64,000 nt of DNA from Candidatus Poribacteria bacterium (GTDB lineage: Bacteria > Poribacteria > WGA-4E > WGA-3G). The DNA is taken from NCBI GenBank assembly GCA_022827225.1, contig JAJDTJ010000026.1:1-64000 (forward strand), in the 5' to 3' direction. Shown here one piece after another: positions 50,956 through 60,018 of the stretch. Each line of letters begins with the position of its first letter. The first letter of the stretch is position 1. A program made the translations under genes and the position numbers. Under the pieces are notes generated by a model that saw nothing but the letters and a program-made list of their open reading frames with translations, ran no database searches and was not told the DNA's origin.

Positions 50956-51693
50956 TTAGCGAGCGGTAGCGACTGCCCAACACGTTATAATTGTTGTCGG
51001 TTCATCTCCCGTATGAGCAAGTGAGAAGGTATCCCCGGCGGAGAGGAAGAGGACATCGTGGCGTTGTAGTGTCTGTGTCTCCTTGTTATCATCTGTAACT
51101 TCAGCGCACCCCTCTTTTAGGACATAAATTGCTTCACTCTCTATCGGTTCGTGTATAAAGTGTTGTCCGTTGTTAAGGCAAATGTAATCCAAGGAGAGAT
51201 GTACGGAGCCTTTCTGTGGTGAGACGACGCTCCGCCACTCGGCAACCGATTTTCCGAATACGGGACCTGAGCTCGCCATATTAATTACTTGAACGTTGCT
51301 CCGATGTCCATGTTTCGGTGTAGGTGCTTCATCCGGTGTATCGCGTTCGCCGCGGTAGAGTGCCATATCCGGTGGTGCCTGGAAACTAATCAGACGTGCC
51401 ATATTCGGCGTGGTATTGACAGTGCCGTGAACCTCGCCTGCCGGAACAAAAATGACATCACCCGCAGCAATAGGCGTATAGACGCTCCCTTGTCGGATAG
51501 CACCACCGCCTTCTAAAACGACAATCGCGTCTTCTGAGGCATCGTGATAATGCTGCGTAAACTCTTGATCCGGGGCATGGAGTCCGTGGTTGAGCGTCAG
51601 CTGTGTTGAGCCCATATCGGGATGGACAACACGCCAATTCTTGCCTTTCCCCATTTGAAACGGGGTTCCGGATTGAAGATTTAAAATTTTCAT
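50956..51693 (-). CDS. Double-cupin domain protein
   Basis: This 245-residue protein has two cupin barrels. The first shows H-Y-H-D-A-S-E-D-A with G-D-V-I-F-V-P-A-G-E-V-H-G, a standard metal-binding cupin. The second (H-F-I-H-E-P-I-E-S-E-A-I and S-A-G-D-T-F-S-L-A-H-T-G) keeps a similar layout. Such proteins act as dioxygenases, isomerases or sensors; the substrate is unknown. The start codon overlaps the rsmD stop as ATGA. Confidence 0.85.
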   Translation of the reverse strand: MKILNLQSGTPFQMGKGKNWRVVHPDMGSTQLTLNHGLHAPDQEFTQHYHDASEDAIVVLEGGGAIRQGSVYTPIAAGDVIFVPAGEVHGTVNTTPNMARLISFQAPPDMALYRGERDTPDEAPTPKHGHRSNVQVINMASSGPVFGKSVAEWRSVVSPQKGSVHLSLDYICLNNGQHFIHEPIESEAIYVLKEGCAEVTDDNKETQTLQRHDVLFLSAGDTFSLAHTGDEPTTIITCWAVATAR

Positions 51694-52313
51694 GTTTCGT
51701 CTTTGCGATAAAATGATACGACTGTATCGCTATAACGTGCGATTCGATCGCGCGTCAACCGCCCAATGTGGTCAGGCATAATAGAGCGTTTTGCGTGCTC
51801 AACAAGCAGCGTACCATCCGGGCTGAGCAACGCGTTCTCAGAAAGCAGTGCCAAACAAACGGCATATAATTCCGAGGGACCTTCTGAACCTCTGCTATAG
51901 GGTGGATCAAAATAGATAACCCGAAATACAACAGCCTGATTCTGGAGATACGAAATTCCTTTCACAGCATCGCGACGAAGCAGGCATGCCCTAACAGTTG
52001 GCTTCTTAGCCGCACGAAAGCACTTTGTGTGAGAGACTGTAGGAAGACCACACGTTTGAAGGTTTTGTTCTATAACCCGTATGCATCGCGGGTCGCGTTC
52101 CAAAAAGGTGGCATGCTTCGCGCCGCGACTCAACGCCTCAATTCCCATACTCCCCGTACCGGCACAGAGATCAAGAAAATCAGCGTCAATTACCTGTTCC
52201 CGTAGAATACTGAAAACAGACTCTTTAACCCGATCTGTCGTAGGACGGACGATACGACTGCCTTTCGGAGCGACCAAACGTCTTCCTTTGAATGCCCCAG
52301 CGATAACTCTCAT
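51690..52313 (-). CDS. rsmD: 16S rRNA (guanine-N2) methyltransferase RsmD family
   Basis: This 207-residue SAM-dependent methyltransferase starts M-R-V-I-A-G-A-F-K-G-R and continues R-P-T-T-D-R-V-K-E-S-V-F, L-D-L-C-A-G-T-G-S-M-G-I-E-A and F-D-P-P-Y, the RsmD family signature. It methylates G966 of 16S rRNA during ribosome assembly. The middle holds about 20 residues more than usual between the SAM motif and D-P-P-Y. No strong ribosome site is visible before the ATG. Confidence 0.9.
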   Translation of the reverse strand: MRVIAGAFKGRRLVAPKGSRIVRPTTDRVKESVFSILREQVIDADFLDLCAGTGSMGIEALSRGAKHATFLERDPRCIRVIEQNLQTCGLPTVSHTKCFRAAKKPTVRACLLRRDAVKGISYLQNQAVVFRVIYFDPPYSRGSEGPSELYAVCLALLSENALLSPDGTLLVEHAKRSIMPDHIGRLTRDRIARYSDTVVSFYRKDET

Positions 52314-52317
52314 TTCA

Positions 52318-52400
52318 GTGGTTTTCAGTTACCAGTTTTCAGTTACCAGTTAACTGAAAGGTTTTTCGTAGAAAAACCGAACTGACGACTGATAACCATC
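52318..52400. repeat. Intergenic hairpin repeat, copy 5
   Basis: GGTTTTTC-GTA-GAAAAACC (52360-52378) keeps the stem of the other copies with a changed loop. It is flanked by TCAGTTACCAGTTTTCAGTTACCAGTTAACTG and ACTGACGACTGATAACC-type sequence. Confidence 0.75.
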
Positions 52401-52415
52401 CGTGACACCTAATAA

Positions 52416-53720
52416 CTATGTGAACAACTCCTCTATAACAGATCCGTCGTTGACGACCCGGATCGGTCGACCGGAGCGGGAGTAGTTCTCTTCGTCGCCA
52501 TCAATGCCGAGTGCGAAGCAGAGCGATGCAAAGAGGTCAGGTACACCGACAGCACCACTAACGACCTGACTTCCATCTTCGTTAGTGCTACCGACGACCT
52601 GTCCGCCGCGTACGCCGCCGCCTGCGACAACAGCCGACCAACCGTTTGTGTGATGATCGCGTCCATCGTTTTCGTTGATTCTCGGCGTACGTCCGAATTC
52701 ACCGAGCCAGAGTACGAGTGTCTCGTCAAGGAGATCCCGTTCAGACAGATCCTTCAAGAGCATCGCGAAGGCTGGGTCTACCCTATCAAGAAGTTCTTGC
52801 GTCCGTTCAAAGTTGTTTTGATGCGTATCCCATCCATCGAGTGAAACTTCTACGAACTTGACCCCGGCTTCCACGAGCCTGCGTGCCATGAGACAGCCTT
52901 GACCGAACCTATTCATACCATACGCTTCGCGGATAGCGAGCGGCTCATCGTCAAGGTTAAAAGCGTCTATTTTCGGGGAGTTAATAAGTTCATCTGCTTT
53001 TTTGTAAATCGCTTCGTGTGCTTCCGTGCTGCTTCCGGTCCGTTTTGCGATAAAATCCTTCTCAATGGCTCTGAGCATCTTGAGTCGTTCACGAAAACGG
53101 TGCGTGTCCATCTGCGCCGGATACGAGATGTCTTCGACAGGCATCATCGGGTTTTTGACGATAAACGGATCGTGTGCTGCGCCGAGGAACCCACCGGAGT
53201 ATGCCGGTGAATTAATGTTGACACAACTCGGTAAGTCCAAAAATTCATCTTCAAGATAGTGAGAAGTGATGGATCCGAGGGTTGGATGCCTGACAGCTCC
53301 GCCGGGGGCATATCCCGTATGTAGCAAATAACGGGCGCGTTCATGATTTCCTTCCCGCGAGACCATCGAACGAATAACCGAAAGATGGTGTGCCTGCTCT
53401 GCAACGTTCGGGAGATGTTCGGATACTTGTATCCCTTTAGCACTCGTCGGAATCGCTGCAAAAGGACCACCGTTCTTGGTGCCGGGTTTCGGATCAAACG
53501 TATCTAACTGACTCGCACCACCACTCATAAAGAGAACGATACAATGCTTCGCTTGAGGTATGACCTCTTCGAGCTGAGCGAAACTACTCGAACCGAAGTG
53601 CTGCATCGCAATCAGTCCGAGAAAACTGCTAATGCCAGTCTTGACAAAACTACGCCGTGAAATCTCTTTATGCCATAATTCTGGTGTATCGTATTCAGGA
53701 ACCCACAATTTTGTGTTCAT
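52416..53720 (-). CDS. DUF1501 family protein, Tat-exported
   Basis: This 434-residue protein has a Tat-like N-terminus (S-R-R-S-F-V-K-T-G) and the DUF1501 features V-L-F-M-S-G-G-A-S-Q-L-D-T-F-D-P-K-P-G, L-W-L-G-E-F-G-R-T-P and G-R-D-H-H-T-N-G-W. The fold resembles alkaline-phosphatase-like proteins, but the reaction is unknown. These proteins are abundant in planctomycetes and poribacteria-like genomes, often with a DUF1549/DUF1553 partner that is absent here. AAGGAGG precedes the ATG. Confidence 0.88.
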   Translation of the reverse strand: MNTKLWVPEYDTPELWHKEISRRSFVKTGISSFLGLIAMQHFGSSSFAQLEEVIPQAKHCIVLFMSGGASQLDTFDPKPGTKNGGPFAAIPTSAKGIQVSEHLPNVAEQAHHLSVIRSMVSREGNHERARYLLHTGYAPGGAVRHPTLGSITSHYLEDEFLDLPSCVNINSPAYSGGFLGAAHDPFIVKNPMMPVEDISYPAQMDTHRFRERLKMLRAIEKDFIAKRTGSSTEAHEAIYKKADELINSPKIDAFNLDDEPLAIREAYGMNRFGQGCLMARRLVEAGVKFVEVSLDGWDTHQNNFERTQELLDRVDPAFAMLLKDLSERDLLDETLVLWLGEFGRTPRINENDGRDHHTNGWSAVVAGGGVRGGQVVGSTNEDGSQVVSGAVGVPDLFASLCFALGIDGDEENYSRSGRPIRVVNDGSVIEELFT

Positions 53721-53907
53721 TTCTTTCCTCCTTATTTATCAACTCGTATTATTTTAACATGTTGTGTCTTTATAAACAAGAGAAAAATTTAAGTCTATAG
53801 ACATATCACCTCTACGGGGTTCGGAGAGACTACACAAATCAGCAATTTAGTGTGCCTTTGGTACCCGGACACTCACCGGACAATCTTTAATTTTTTTTTT
53901 TGCCAAA

Positions 53908-53935
53908 TGCACTTTTTCTACCTCGAAATTGTGTC
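53908..53935 (+). promoter_or_regulatory. Candidate ECF-type promoter before the WD40 gene
   Basis: TGCAC (53908-53912), a 17-base spacer and TGTGTC (53930-53935) followed by TTTAAA, preceded by a TTTAATTTTTTTTTT tract. The same arrangement occurs before the sigma factor gene at 62684. The inferred transcription start is near 53945, about 50 bases before the ATG. A second TGTGTCTTTATAAA at 53763 has no matching -35. Confidence 0.6.
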
Positions 53936-53992
53936 TTTAAATAGCAGAAAAGATATATTCCATGTTTTTAATTTACAAAAGAGGTAAAGGAC

Positions 53993-56203
53993 ATGAAAGC
54001 CAAAACAACATTTTTATTCGTTTTAACGCTCCTAATAGTTTCGAGCGTTAGTATTCTTTCCGGTTTCGCGCAGCATACGGAGCATACGGCATACACGCCA
54101 CTCAGTTTACCTGCGGGTGCCAAAGCGCGTCTCGGTAAAGGGAGCATAGAAGAGGTAACGTATTCTCCAGACGGTTCATTGCTTGCGGTAGGAAGTAACA
54201 TCGGTATATGGCTGTATGACACCAAAACATACCGAGAACTCGCACTCCTCGCTGGGCAGATGGACTGGGTCTATAGTTTATCGTTTAGTCCAGATGGAAA
54301 GACAATCGCAAGTGGCGGTGCGGATATGGACTGTACCGTTCGTTTGTGGGATGTTGAAACGCGAACTGTAAAAGTTAGGCTCACCGGACATACGAGCCGA
54401 ATTAAAAGTTTAGCGTTCAGTCCGGATGGCACGATCCTTGCAAGTGCAAGTTATGATAGTACGGTTCGTCTGTGGGACATCGCGACGGGCACACTCAAAG
54501 CGACACTCATAGGACATACAAGCGGAGTCAGTGATGTGCTGTTCAGTCCAGATGGAAAGACAATCGCAAGTGGTGGTTGGAGTTATGACGATAGGGTGCA
54601 CTTGTGGGATGTCGCGACGGGTAACCTTAAATCAACACTCACTGGAGATGGGTTCTCGGTCCATAATTTAGCGTTCAGTCCGGATGGAAAGATGCTCACA
54701 GGATGTTTTAACAAAACAGTTTCTTTGTGGGATGTTGAGACAGGTGTGGTAAAATTGACACTCACTGGTCATACGTATAGTGTCAATAGTTTGTCGTTCA
54801 GTCCAGATGGCACAACGCTCGCAAGCGGGAGTCGAGACAAAACAGTGCATTTGTGGGATATTGCGACGGGGTCGGTGAAAGCGAAACTTACTGGGCATAC
54901 AGATGTCGTCAGTCATGTATTATTCAGTCCGGATGGAAAGACACTCGTAAGTGTAAGCCAGCCGGATGAGTTCGCAAATGCCAATCAGGATGAGAAGGAT
55001 CACACGATTTTTTTCTGGGATGTTGCCACACGGTCGGTGAAAGCCAAACTCACTGGGCATACGAACAGGATCGGTCGCGTGTTGTTCAGTCCGGATGGAA
55101 AGACGCTCCTAAGCGCAAGTCAAGGCGCAGGAGACCACACGATTTTTTTCTGGGATGTTGAGACAGGTTCCGTGAAAACGAAACTCACAGGGCATACAAG
55201 CAGCGCCAATAGTGTAGTGTTCAGGCCGGATGGAAAGACGATCGCCAGTCGGAGTGGTGGCGGTGAGGTTCATTTGTGGGACATCGCAACGAATTCGGTC
55301 AAAATGAAGCTTGATATGGATGTTGTCAAGAGTGTAGCGTTCAGTCCAGATAGCACGACACTTGCCGGTGCAAGCTCGGATAGCAAGGTGCATTTGTGGG
55401 ACATCGCAACGGGTTCACTAAAAAGAAAACTCACGGGGTATACGAGCCGTGTGAGGCGTTTAGCGTTCAGTCCGGATGGCACGATACTTGTCGGTGTGAA
55501 TTATGATTACAATAAAGTTATTTTGTGGGACATCGCAACGGGTTCCGTGAAAAGAACACTCACAAGACCTACAGGTGAGGTTAGGAGCGGATCGTTTAGC
55601 CCAGATGGCACAACACTTGCCGGTGTGACGTGGAACCCGACGGACTATGACAACAACTATGACTATAAATTTTTTTTCTGGGACGTTGCGACGGGTAAGG
55701 TCAAAAGGATACTCGATACCGGTAATAGGATCAGAAGTATAGCGTTCAGCCCAGATGGAACAGTCCTTGCCAGTTTGAGTTATGACAGGTCGGTTCGTTT
55801 ATGGGATATTGAGACAGGTGCCTTCAAAGTGGAACTCGCCAAGCATAAGGGTCAGGTCAGAAGCATAGCATTCAGTCCAGATAGTAAGACGCTCGCAAGT
55901 GGGAGTCGGGATGCAGGGGACCATGCGGTTCTTTTGTGGGATGTCGCAACAGGCACACTCAAAACGAAACTCATTGGTCATGCAGGGAGTGTCTATAGCG
56001 TAGCGTTCAGCCCAGATGGTAAAACAATCGCAAGTGGGGATGCCTGGCCAGCGTATAAGCTTCTTTTGTGGGACGTTGCGACAGGCACTCTTAAAACAAA
56101 ACTTGCTGGACATACAGGCAGCATCTATAGCGTAGCGTTCAGCCCAGATGGAAAGACAATCGCAAGTAGAAGTCGGGACCGCACAGTGATTCTGTGGGAG
56201 TAA
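53993..56203 (+). CDS. Secreted WD40-repeat protein
   Basis: This 736-residue protein has a signal peptide (ending G-F-A-Q). It consists of about 16 WD40-type repeats, each with a F-S-P-D-G strand and many ending L-W-D or F-W-D, enough for two seven- or eight-bladed propellers. Repeats differ in charged loop segments (for example F-A-N-A-N-Q-D-E near residue 320), so some blades carry inserts. WD40 proteins act as scaffolds; this one faces outside the cytoplasm. It is the first gene of a plus-strand run ending in a sigma factor and is probably expressed from the bipartite motif upstream. Confidence 0.9.
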   Translation: MKAKTTFLFVLTLLIVSSVSILSGFAQHTEHTAYTPLSLPAGAKARLGKGSIEEVTYSPDGSLLAVGSNIGIWLYDTKTYRELALLAGQMDWVYSLSFSPDGKTIASGGADMDCTVRLWDVETRTVKVRLTGHTSRIKSLAFSPDGTILASASYDSTVRLWDIATGTLKATLIGHTSGVSDVLFSPDGKTIASGGWSYDDRVHLWDVATGNLKSTLTGDGFSVHNLAFSPDGKMLTGCFNKTVSLWDVETGVVKLTLTGHTYSVNSLSFSPDGTTLASGSRDKTVHLWDIATGSVKAKLTGHTDVVSHVLFSPDGKTLVSVSQPDEFANANQDEKDHTIFFWDVATRSVKAKLTGHTNRIGRVLFSPDGKTLLSASQGAGDHTIFFWDVETGSVKTKLTGHTSSANSVVFRPDGKTIASRSGGGEVHLWDIATNSVKMKLDMDVVKSVAFSPDSTTLAGASSDSKVHLWDIATGSLKRKLTGYTSRVRRLAFSPDGTILVGVNYDYNKVILWDIATGSVKRTLTRPTGEVRSGSFSPDGTTLAGVTWNPTDYDNNYDYKFFFWDVATGKVKRILDTGNRIRSIAFSPDGTVLASLSYDRSVRLWDIETGAFKVELAKHKGQVRSIAFSPDSKTLASGSRDAGDHAVLLWDVATGTLKTKLIGHAGSVYSVAFSPDGKTIASGDAWPAYKLLLWDVATGTLKTKLAGHTGSIYSVAFSPDGKTIASRSRDRTVILWE

Positions 56204-56296
56204 CCGCATCAGACGTATCCGACAGGGGGCCCCGAACGACCAGAATCTCACTAAGATGCCCCCTCCATCATCAAACAGTCAGTTAGAGGAGTTACC

Positions 56297-57319
56297 ATGA
56301 TGTATAAGAAAACAAAAATCGTATCAAAATATTTCCAGTGCATCCTTTTAGGACTTGCTATCTCGCTTATATTCAGTGTTCTTTCAGTGAACGCGGAGAC
56401 CGAAACGCCCGCAGATTCTGATGTCGAGTACAAAGGGTATGATGTTCCAATTGACCCGGAAGGTCGAAAGTATCACCGTTTTTTGCAGTTCCCTGCACCA
56501 CAAGGTGCATCTTACGACACCCGAAAGAAAGCCATCGCAAATATTGATGACACACCTGAAAAAGAGACCATTGTTTTGATGGTGGCTGAAGCCGGAGAAG
56601 AATGGCGTCAATGGTGCCAGGCGTTTCTTCTCATTGCTGAGAGCGAGGCAGGCGTGCTAAAGAAAAAAGACCTCTTCAAACTTTTTGATGCCGGCACCCA
56701 TGATTTCGATGTGCCAGGGAAAAACATTGAAGTTCGTAACCCACCCTTCGTCTTTCGGGAACCGTGGAGCGGTGAGTCTTGGGCTTTCAAGTCGGTTGGG
56801 TTTGAGCTCGTGGATTTGACAGGCGATGGCATTTTAGACATCTGGGTTGAACATGCCCGCGGTGTTGCTGTGATTTCGTTTCAAAACGGTGAGTTCAAGG
56901 AAATTTGCAGCGGCTACGCGTATTCCAGAGAACACTCTCCTGAGTACGTTGATTTGGATAATGATGGCACCTACGAAATAAAGATTCCACGTAGCATATT
57001 TATGATTGATAATCCTCCAATACGATATGTGCAATGGATGAGCCTCTACGAATGGGATGGAACCGCTTATGTCTTGAATAACGAAAGGGTTTATGCCGAG
57101 AATGACGAGTTCCTCATTCGGTTATTGCGACAGTATAACGCAGCATTGATTCTATACGGCAGGTATGAGCCATACAGTTTCTACATCGGGCTGGTCTTCT
57201 ACTATCGCGGCAATACAGCAATGGCACGAAGGTATCTACAATCGGTGGTCAAACATGCTGAGAAGCAAGATTACATTCAAGCCGCAGAATCGCTCTTAAA
57301 AAAATTGTCACCCGAGTGA
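56297..57319 (+). CDS. Secreted DxTGDG-loop family protein, array member 1 (one module)
   Basis: This 340-residue protein has a signal peptide (L-G-L-A-I-S-L-I-F ... V-N-A-E). The mature part holds one module: a N-I-D-D-T-P-E-K-E-T segment, Q-A-F-L-L-I-A-E, V-D-L-T-G-D-G-I-L-D-I-W and then Y-V-D-L-D-N-D-G-T-Y-E-I-K-I-P. Both D-rich loops look like EF-hand or FG-GAP calcium loops (D-x-[TD]-x-D-G-x-x-[DE]). A C-terminal helical part (F-Y-I-G-L-V-F-Y-Y-R-G-N ... A-A-E-S-L-L-K-K-L) resembles a TPR pair. I do not recognise the family. GAGGAG precedes the ATG. Confidence 0.8.
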   Translation: MMYKKTKIVSKYFQCILLGLAISLIFSVLSVNAETETPADSDVEYKGYDVPIDPEGRKYHRFLQFPAPQGASYDTRKKAIANIDDTPEKETIVLMVAEAGEEWRQWCQAFLLIAESEAGVLKKKDLFKLFDAGTHDFDVPGKNIEVRNPPFVFREPWSGESWAFKSVGFELVDLTGDGILDIWVEHARGVAVISFQNGEFKEICSGYAYSREHSPEYVDLDNDGTYEIKIPRSIFMIDNPPIRYVQWMSLYEWDGTAYVLNNERVYAENDEFLIRLLRQYNAALILYGRYEPYSFYIGLVFYYRGNTAMARRYLQSVVKHAEKQDYIQAAESLLKKLSPE

Positions 57320-57369
57320 AAGGTGGAACAGGGTCTGACATTTAACAGACCGAATCGGAGACAAAAAAC

Positions 57370-58377
57370 ATGAAAAAACATTTTCAAACTACACTTCTTG
57401 GATTTTCTATTTTCCTGATACTCAGTTCTCTTGTCGTGAATGCGGAGCCCCCTGAAACGACAATGCCTGAAGTCAAGTATCAACGATATAACTCATATCA
57501 GGAGAAAAAGTATCACCGTTTTTTGCCTACCCCCGCCCCAAAAGGACTTTATTACAATACGCGAATGGCGGCTACCGCAAATATTGATGATACACCTGAA
57601 AAAGAGACCGTTGTCTTAATGCTTGTTGATATTCCTAGAGAACCGTACAGATACTTTGACGAATGGGTCCAAGCGTTTCTCCTCATTGCTAATACCGAGG
57701 CAGCGGAACGCCAGGAAAAGGCACTTTTCAAACTTTTTGATACGGGGACTTATGCATTAGAGGTCCCCACAGCGAAAGCCATTGAACTTCAGAACCCTCC
57801 ATTCGTCTTCACTGAACCGGCGAAAGATGTGCTTCAATCTCATGCTACCTTTGAACTCATTGATTTAACGGGTGATGGGATTTTAGACGTATGGTTTGAA
57901 TCCACCTACGGTGTTGCTGTGATTTCTTTTCAGAACGGAGAATTCAAGGAAGTCTTTGGCAGCTACACCATTCCTGGCTTTCTATCTGAAGCCGAGTACG
58001 TTGACTTAGATAACGATGGCAGCTACGAAATCAAGGTTCCGTACAGTATACATATTGACCGTGTCCCTAGCGCGCCACATTTGCCATGGATGAGCCTTTA
58101 CGAGTGGAATGGAAACGCGTACATCTTGAATAACGAGAGATTCTATGCCGAGAATAACGAGTTCCTTATTGCGTTATTGAGCGAGTATAATTATCAGATG
58201 CTTCGACATGGAAGGGTTATTTACCACTGTGAAACATACCGTTTCTACTTAGGGTTGGTATCCTACTATCGGGGCAGTGAGACACTGGTGGATCTACAGT
58301 GGATCGTTGAGCATGGGAAGAAACAAGATTACATTCAAGCCGCTGAATCACTCTTGAAAAAACTGCCACCCCAGTGA
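57370..58377 (+). CDS. Secreted DxTGDG-loop family protein, array member 2 (one module)
   Basis: This 335-residue paralogue keeps the signal peptide, D-D-T-P-E-K-E-T, I-D-L-T-G-D-G-I-L-D-V-W, Y-V-D-L-D-N-D-G-S-Y-E-I-K-V-P and the helical C-terminus ending L-L-K-K-L-P-P. The central part between the first and second loops differs from member 1. Before it lies a small hairpin GGTCTG-8-CAGACC (57332-57351). Fifty bases separate it from member 1, consistent with one transcript. Confidence 0.8.
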   Translation: MKKHFQTTLLGFSIFLILSSLVVNAEPPETTMPEVKYQRYNSYQEKKYHRFLPTPAPKGLYYNTRMAATANIDDTPEKETVVLMLVDIPREPYRYFDEWVQAFLLIANTEAAERQEKALFKLFDTGTYALEVPTAKAIELQNPPFVFTEPAKDVLQSHATFELIDLTGDGILDVWFESTYGVAVISFQNGEFKEVFGSYTIPGFLSEAEYVDLDNDGSYEIKVPYSIHIDRVPSAPHLPWMSLYEWNGNAYILNNERFYAENNEFLIALLSEYNYQMLRHGRVIYHCETYRFYLGLVSYYRGSETLVDLQWIVEHGKKQDYIQAAESLLKKLPPQ

Positions 58378-58424
58378 AGATGAAAAATGATCCGTCATCA
58401 GATGGGTCGGATTGGAGGAAAAAC
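58378..58424 (+). repeat. Duplicated leader sequence, copy 1
   Basis: AGATGAAAAATGATCCGTCAT and GATGGGTCGGATTGGAG precede the ATG of member 3. The same sequence with few changes precedes member 4 (59970-60018), showing that the duplicated unit includes the spacer. Confidence 0.8.
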
Positions 58425-59969
58425 ATGAAACGACCTCTTCAAAACACACTCGTTGGATTTGTTATTTCGCTGATACTCAGCCCTCTTGTCGTGAGTGCGG
58501 ATCCCCCCAAAACGACGACTTCCGAGGTCAAGTATTACCATTACTATTACTCAGCCCCTGTAGGGTATCACCGTCTTTTACCTTCTCTTGCCTCTAAAGA
58601 ACTCGAATACCATACCCGGCTGGTAGCCGAGGCGAATATTAATGACACGCCTGAAAAAGAGAAAGTTGTTCTAATCGTTGTCGATACAAAACGGCACACA
58701 CCGTACGGTGAATGGCTTCAGGCATTTCTCCTCATTACAGACTCCGACATAAACAACCCGAAGAAAAAAGATTTATTGAAACTTTTTGACTCGGATGCTT
58801 ATGATTTGGAGGTTCCAGCGCGGATTTCTATTGAACTTCATGAGCCGCCGTTTGTCTTCAAGGAACGGCTGAATGATGCGCCTTGGAAACCGCACGGTGT
58901 CTCCTTTAGACTCATTGATTTGACGGGTGATGGCATTTTAGACATCTGGGTGGAAGCTGCCTATGGTGTCGCGCTCATTTCTTTTCAGAACGGTGAACTC
59001 AAAGAGGTCTTCAGCAACTACACCGTGACCAAAGAGAAACTCGCAGAAACTTCTGACATTGAATATCATTCTTACGATGCCCCAGTCGAGCCTCAAGGGC
59101 GATTGTATCACCGTTTTTTGTCTGCTCCGGCTCCGAAAGGACTCTATTATGATACTCGGATGGTAGCCACAGCAAATGTGGATGACACCCCTGAAAAAGA
59201 GACGATTGCTCTGATGATTGCTGAGACAGGAAGTGGCGGGCCCCACGGCGAATGGGTTCAAGCGTTTCTCCTCATTGCTGAAAACGAGGTAGACGTACTG
59301 AGGAAAAAAGACTTATTTAAACTTTTTGACACAGGGACTCATGATTTGGATGTACCGGCGAGAGTTTCTATTGACGCGCAGCGGACACCCTTCATCTTCC
59401 GAGAATGGACGCGCATAGGTTCTCCTTGGAGTTTTGGCTGGGTTAGGTTTAAACTCGTGGATCTGACAGGTGATGGCATTTTAGACATCTGGGTAGAACA
59501 TGCAATGGGTGTTGCTGTGATCTCTTTTCAGAACGGCGAGTTCAAGGAAGTCTGCAGCGGCTATAGTTCTACGAGAAGAAAGAGCCCCATAGAATACATT
59601 GATATCGATAACGATGGCATCTACGAGATCAAGATTCCTGACCGTATAGCTATGAGCGGTGTCGCTGGTGCGGATTATCCTGAATGGCTGAACTTCTACG
59701 AGTGGGATGGGAACACATACCGCTTGAATAATGAAAAATTCTATGCCAAGAATGACAAGTACCTCATTCGGTTATTAAACACTTATAATTTTGTGTTGAT
59801 TCGATATGGAAGATTCGAGGAATACAGTTTCTACATTGGGTTGGTGTTCTACTATCGCGGCAACGCGGCAATGGCGTATAAGTATCTACAATGGGTCGTC
59901 GAACATGCCGAGAACGATGGTTACATTCAAGCCGCCAAATCTCTTTTGAAAAAACTGCCACCCCGGTAA
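58425..59969 (+). CDS. Secreted DxTGDG-loop family protein, array member 3 (two modules)
   Basis: This 514-residue protein has a signal peptide (L-V-G-F-V-I-S-L-I-L) and two modules. The first has its own I-N-D-T-P-E-K-E and I-D-L-T-G-D-G-I-L-D-I-W but lacks the Y-V-D-L-D-N-D-G loop and helical tail. It runs into the second module at V-T-K-E-K-L-A-E-T-S-D-I-E-Y-H. The second is complete, with Y-I-D-I-D-N-D-G-I-Y-E-I-K-I-P and a helical C-terminus. GGAGG lies seven bases before the ATG. Confidence 0.8.
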   Translation: MKRPLQNTLVGFVISLILSPLVVSADPPKTTTSEVKYYHYYYSAPVGYHRLLPSLASKELEYHTRLVAEANINDTPEKEKVVLIVVDTKRHTPYGEWLQAFLLITDSDINNPKKKDLLKLFDSDAYDLEVPARISIELHEPPFVFKERLNDAPWKPHGVSFRLIDLTGDGILDIWVEAAYGVALISFQNGELKEVFSNYTVTKEKLAETSDIEYHSYDAPVEPQGRLYHRFLSAPAPKGLYYDTRMVATANVDDTPEKETIALMIAETGSGGPHGEWVQAFLLIAENEVDVLRKKDLFKLFDTGTHDLDVPARVSIDAQRTPFIFREWTRIGSPWSFGWVRFKLVDLTGDGILDIWVEHAMGVAVISFQNGEFKEVCSGYSSTRRKSPIEYIDIDNDGIYEIKIPDRIAMSGVAGADYPEWLNFYEWDGNTYRLNNEKFYAKNDKYLIRLLNTYNFVLIRYGRFEEYSFYIGLVFYYRGNAAMAYKYLQWVVEHAENDGYIQAAKSLLKKLPPR

Positions 59970-60018
59970 AGATGAAAAATGATCCGTCATTAGATGGGTC
60001 GGATTGGAGACAAAAAAC
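59970..60018 (+). repeat. Duplicated leader sequence, copy 2
   Basis: Near-identical to the leader at 58378 except that the last part reads GGAGACAAAAAAC, the form also found before member 2. Confidence 0.8.

Noticed and set aside
53763..53776. Third TGTGTCTTTATAAA as an ECF promoter
   Set aside because: No TGCAC-like element lies 16-17 bases upstream.
56204..56296. Terminator after the WD40 gene (AGGGGGC ... GCCCCCT)
   Set aside because: The seven-base stem has a loop of about 30 bases and no T-run; read-through into the array seems more likely.
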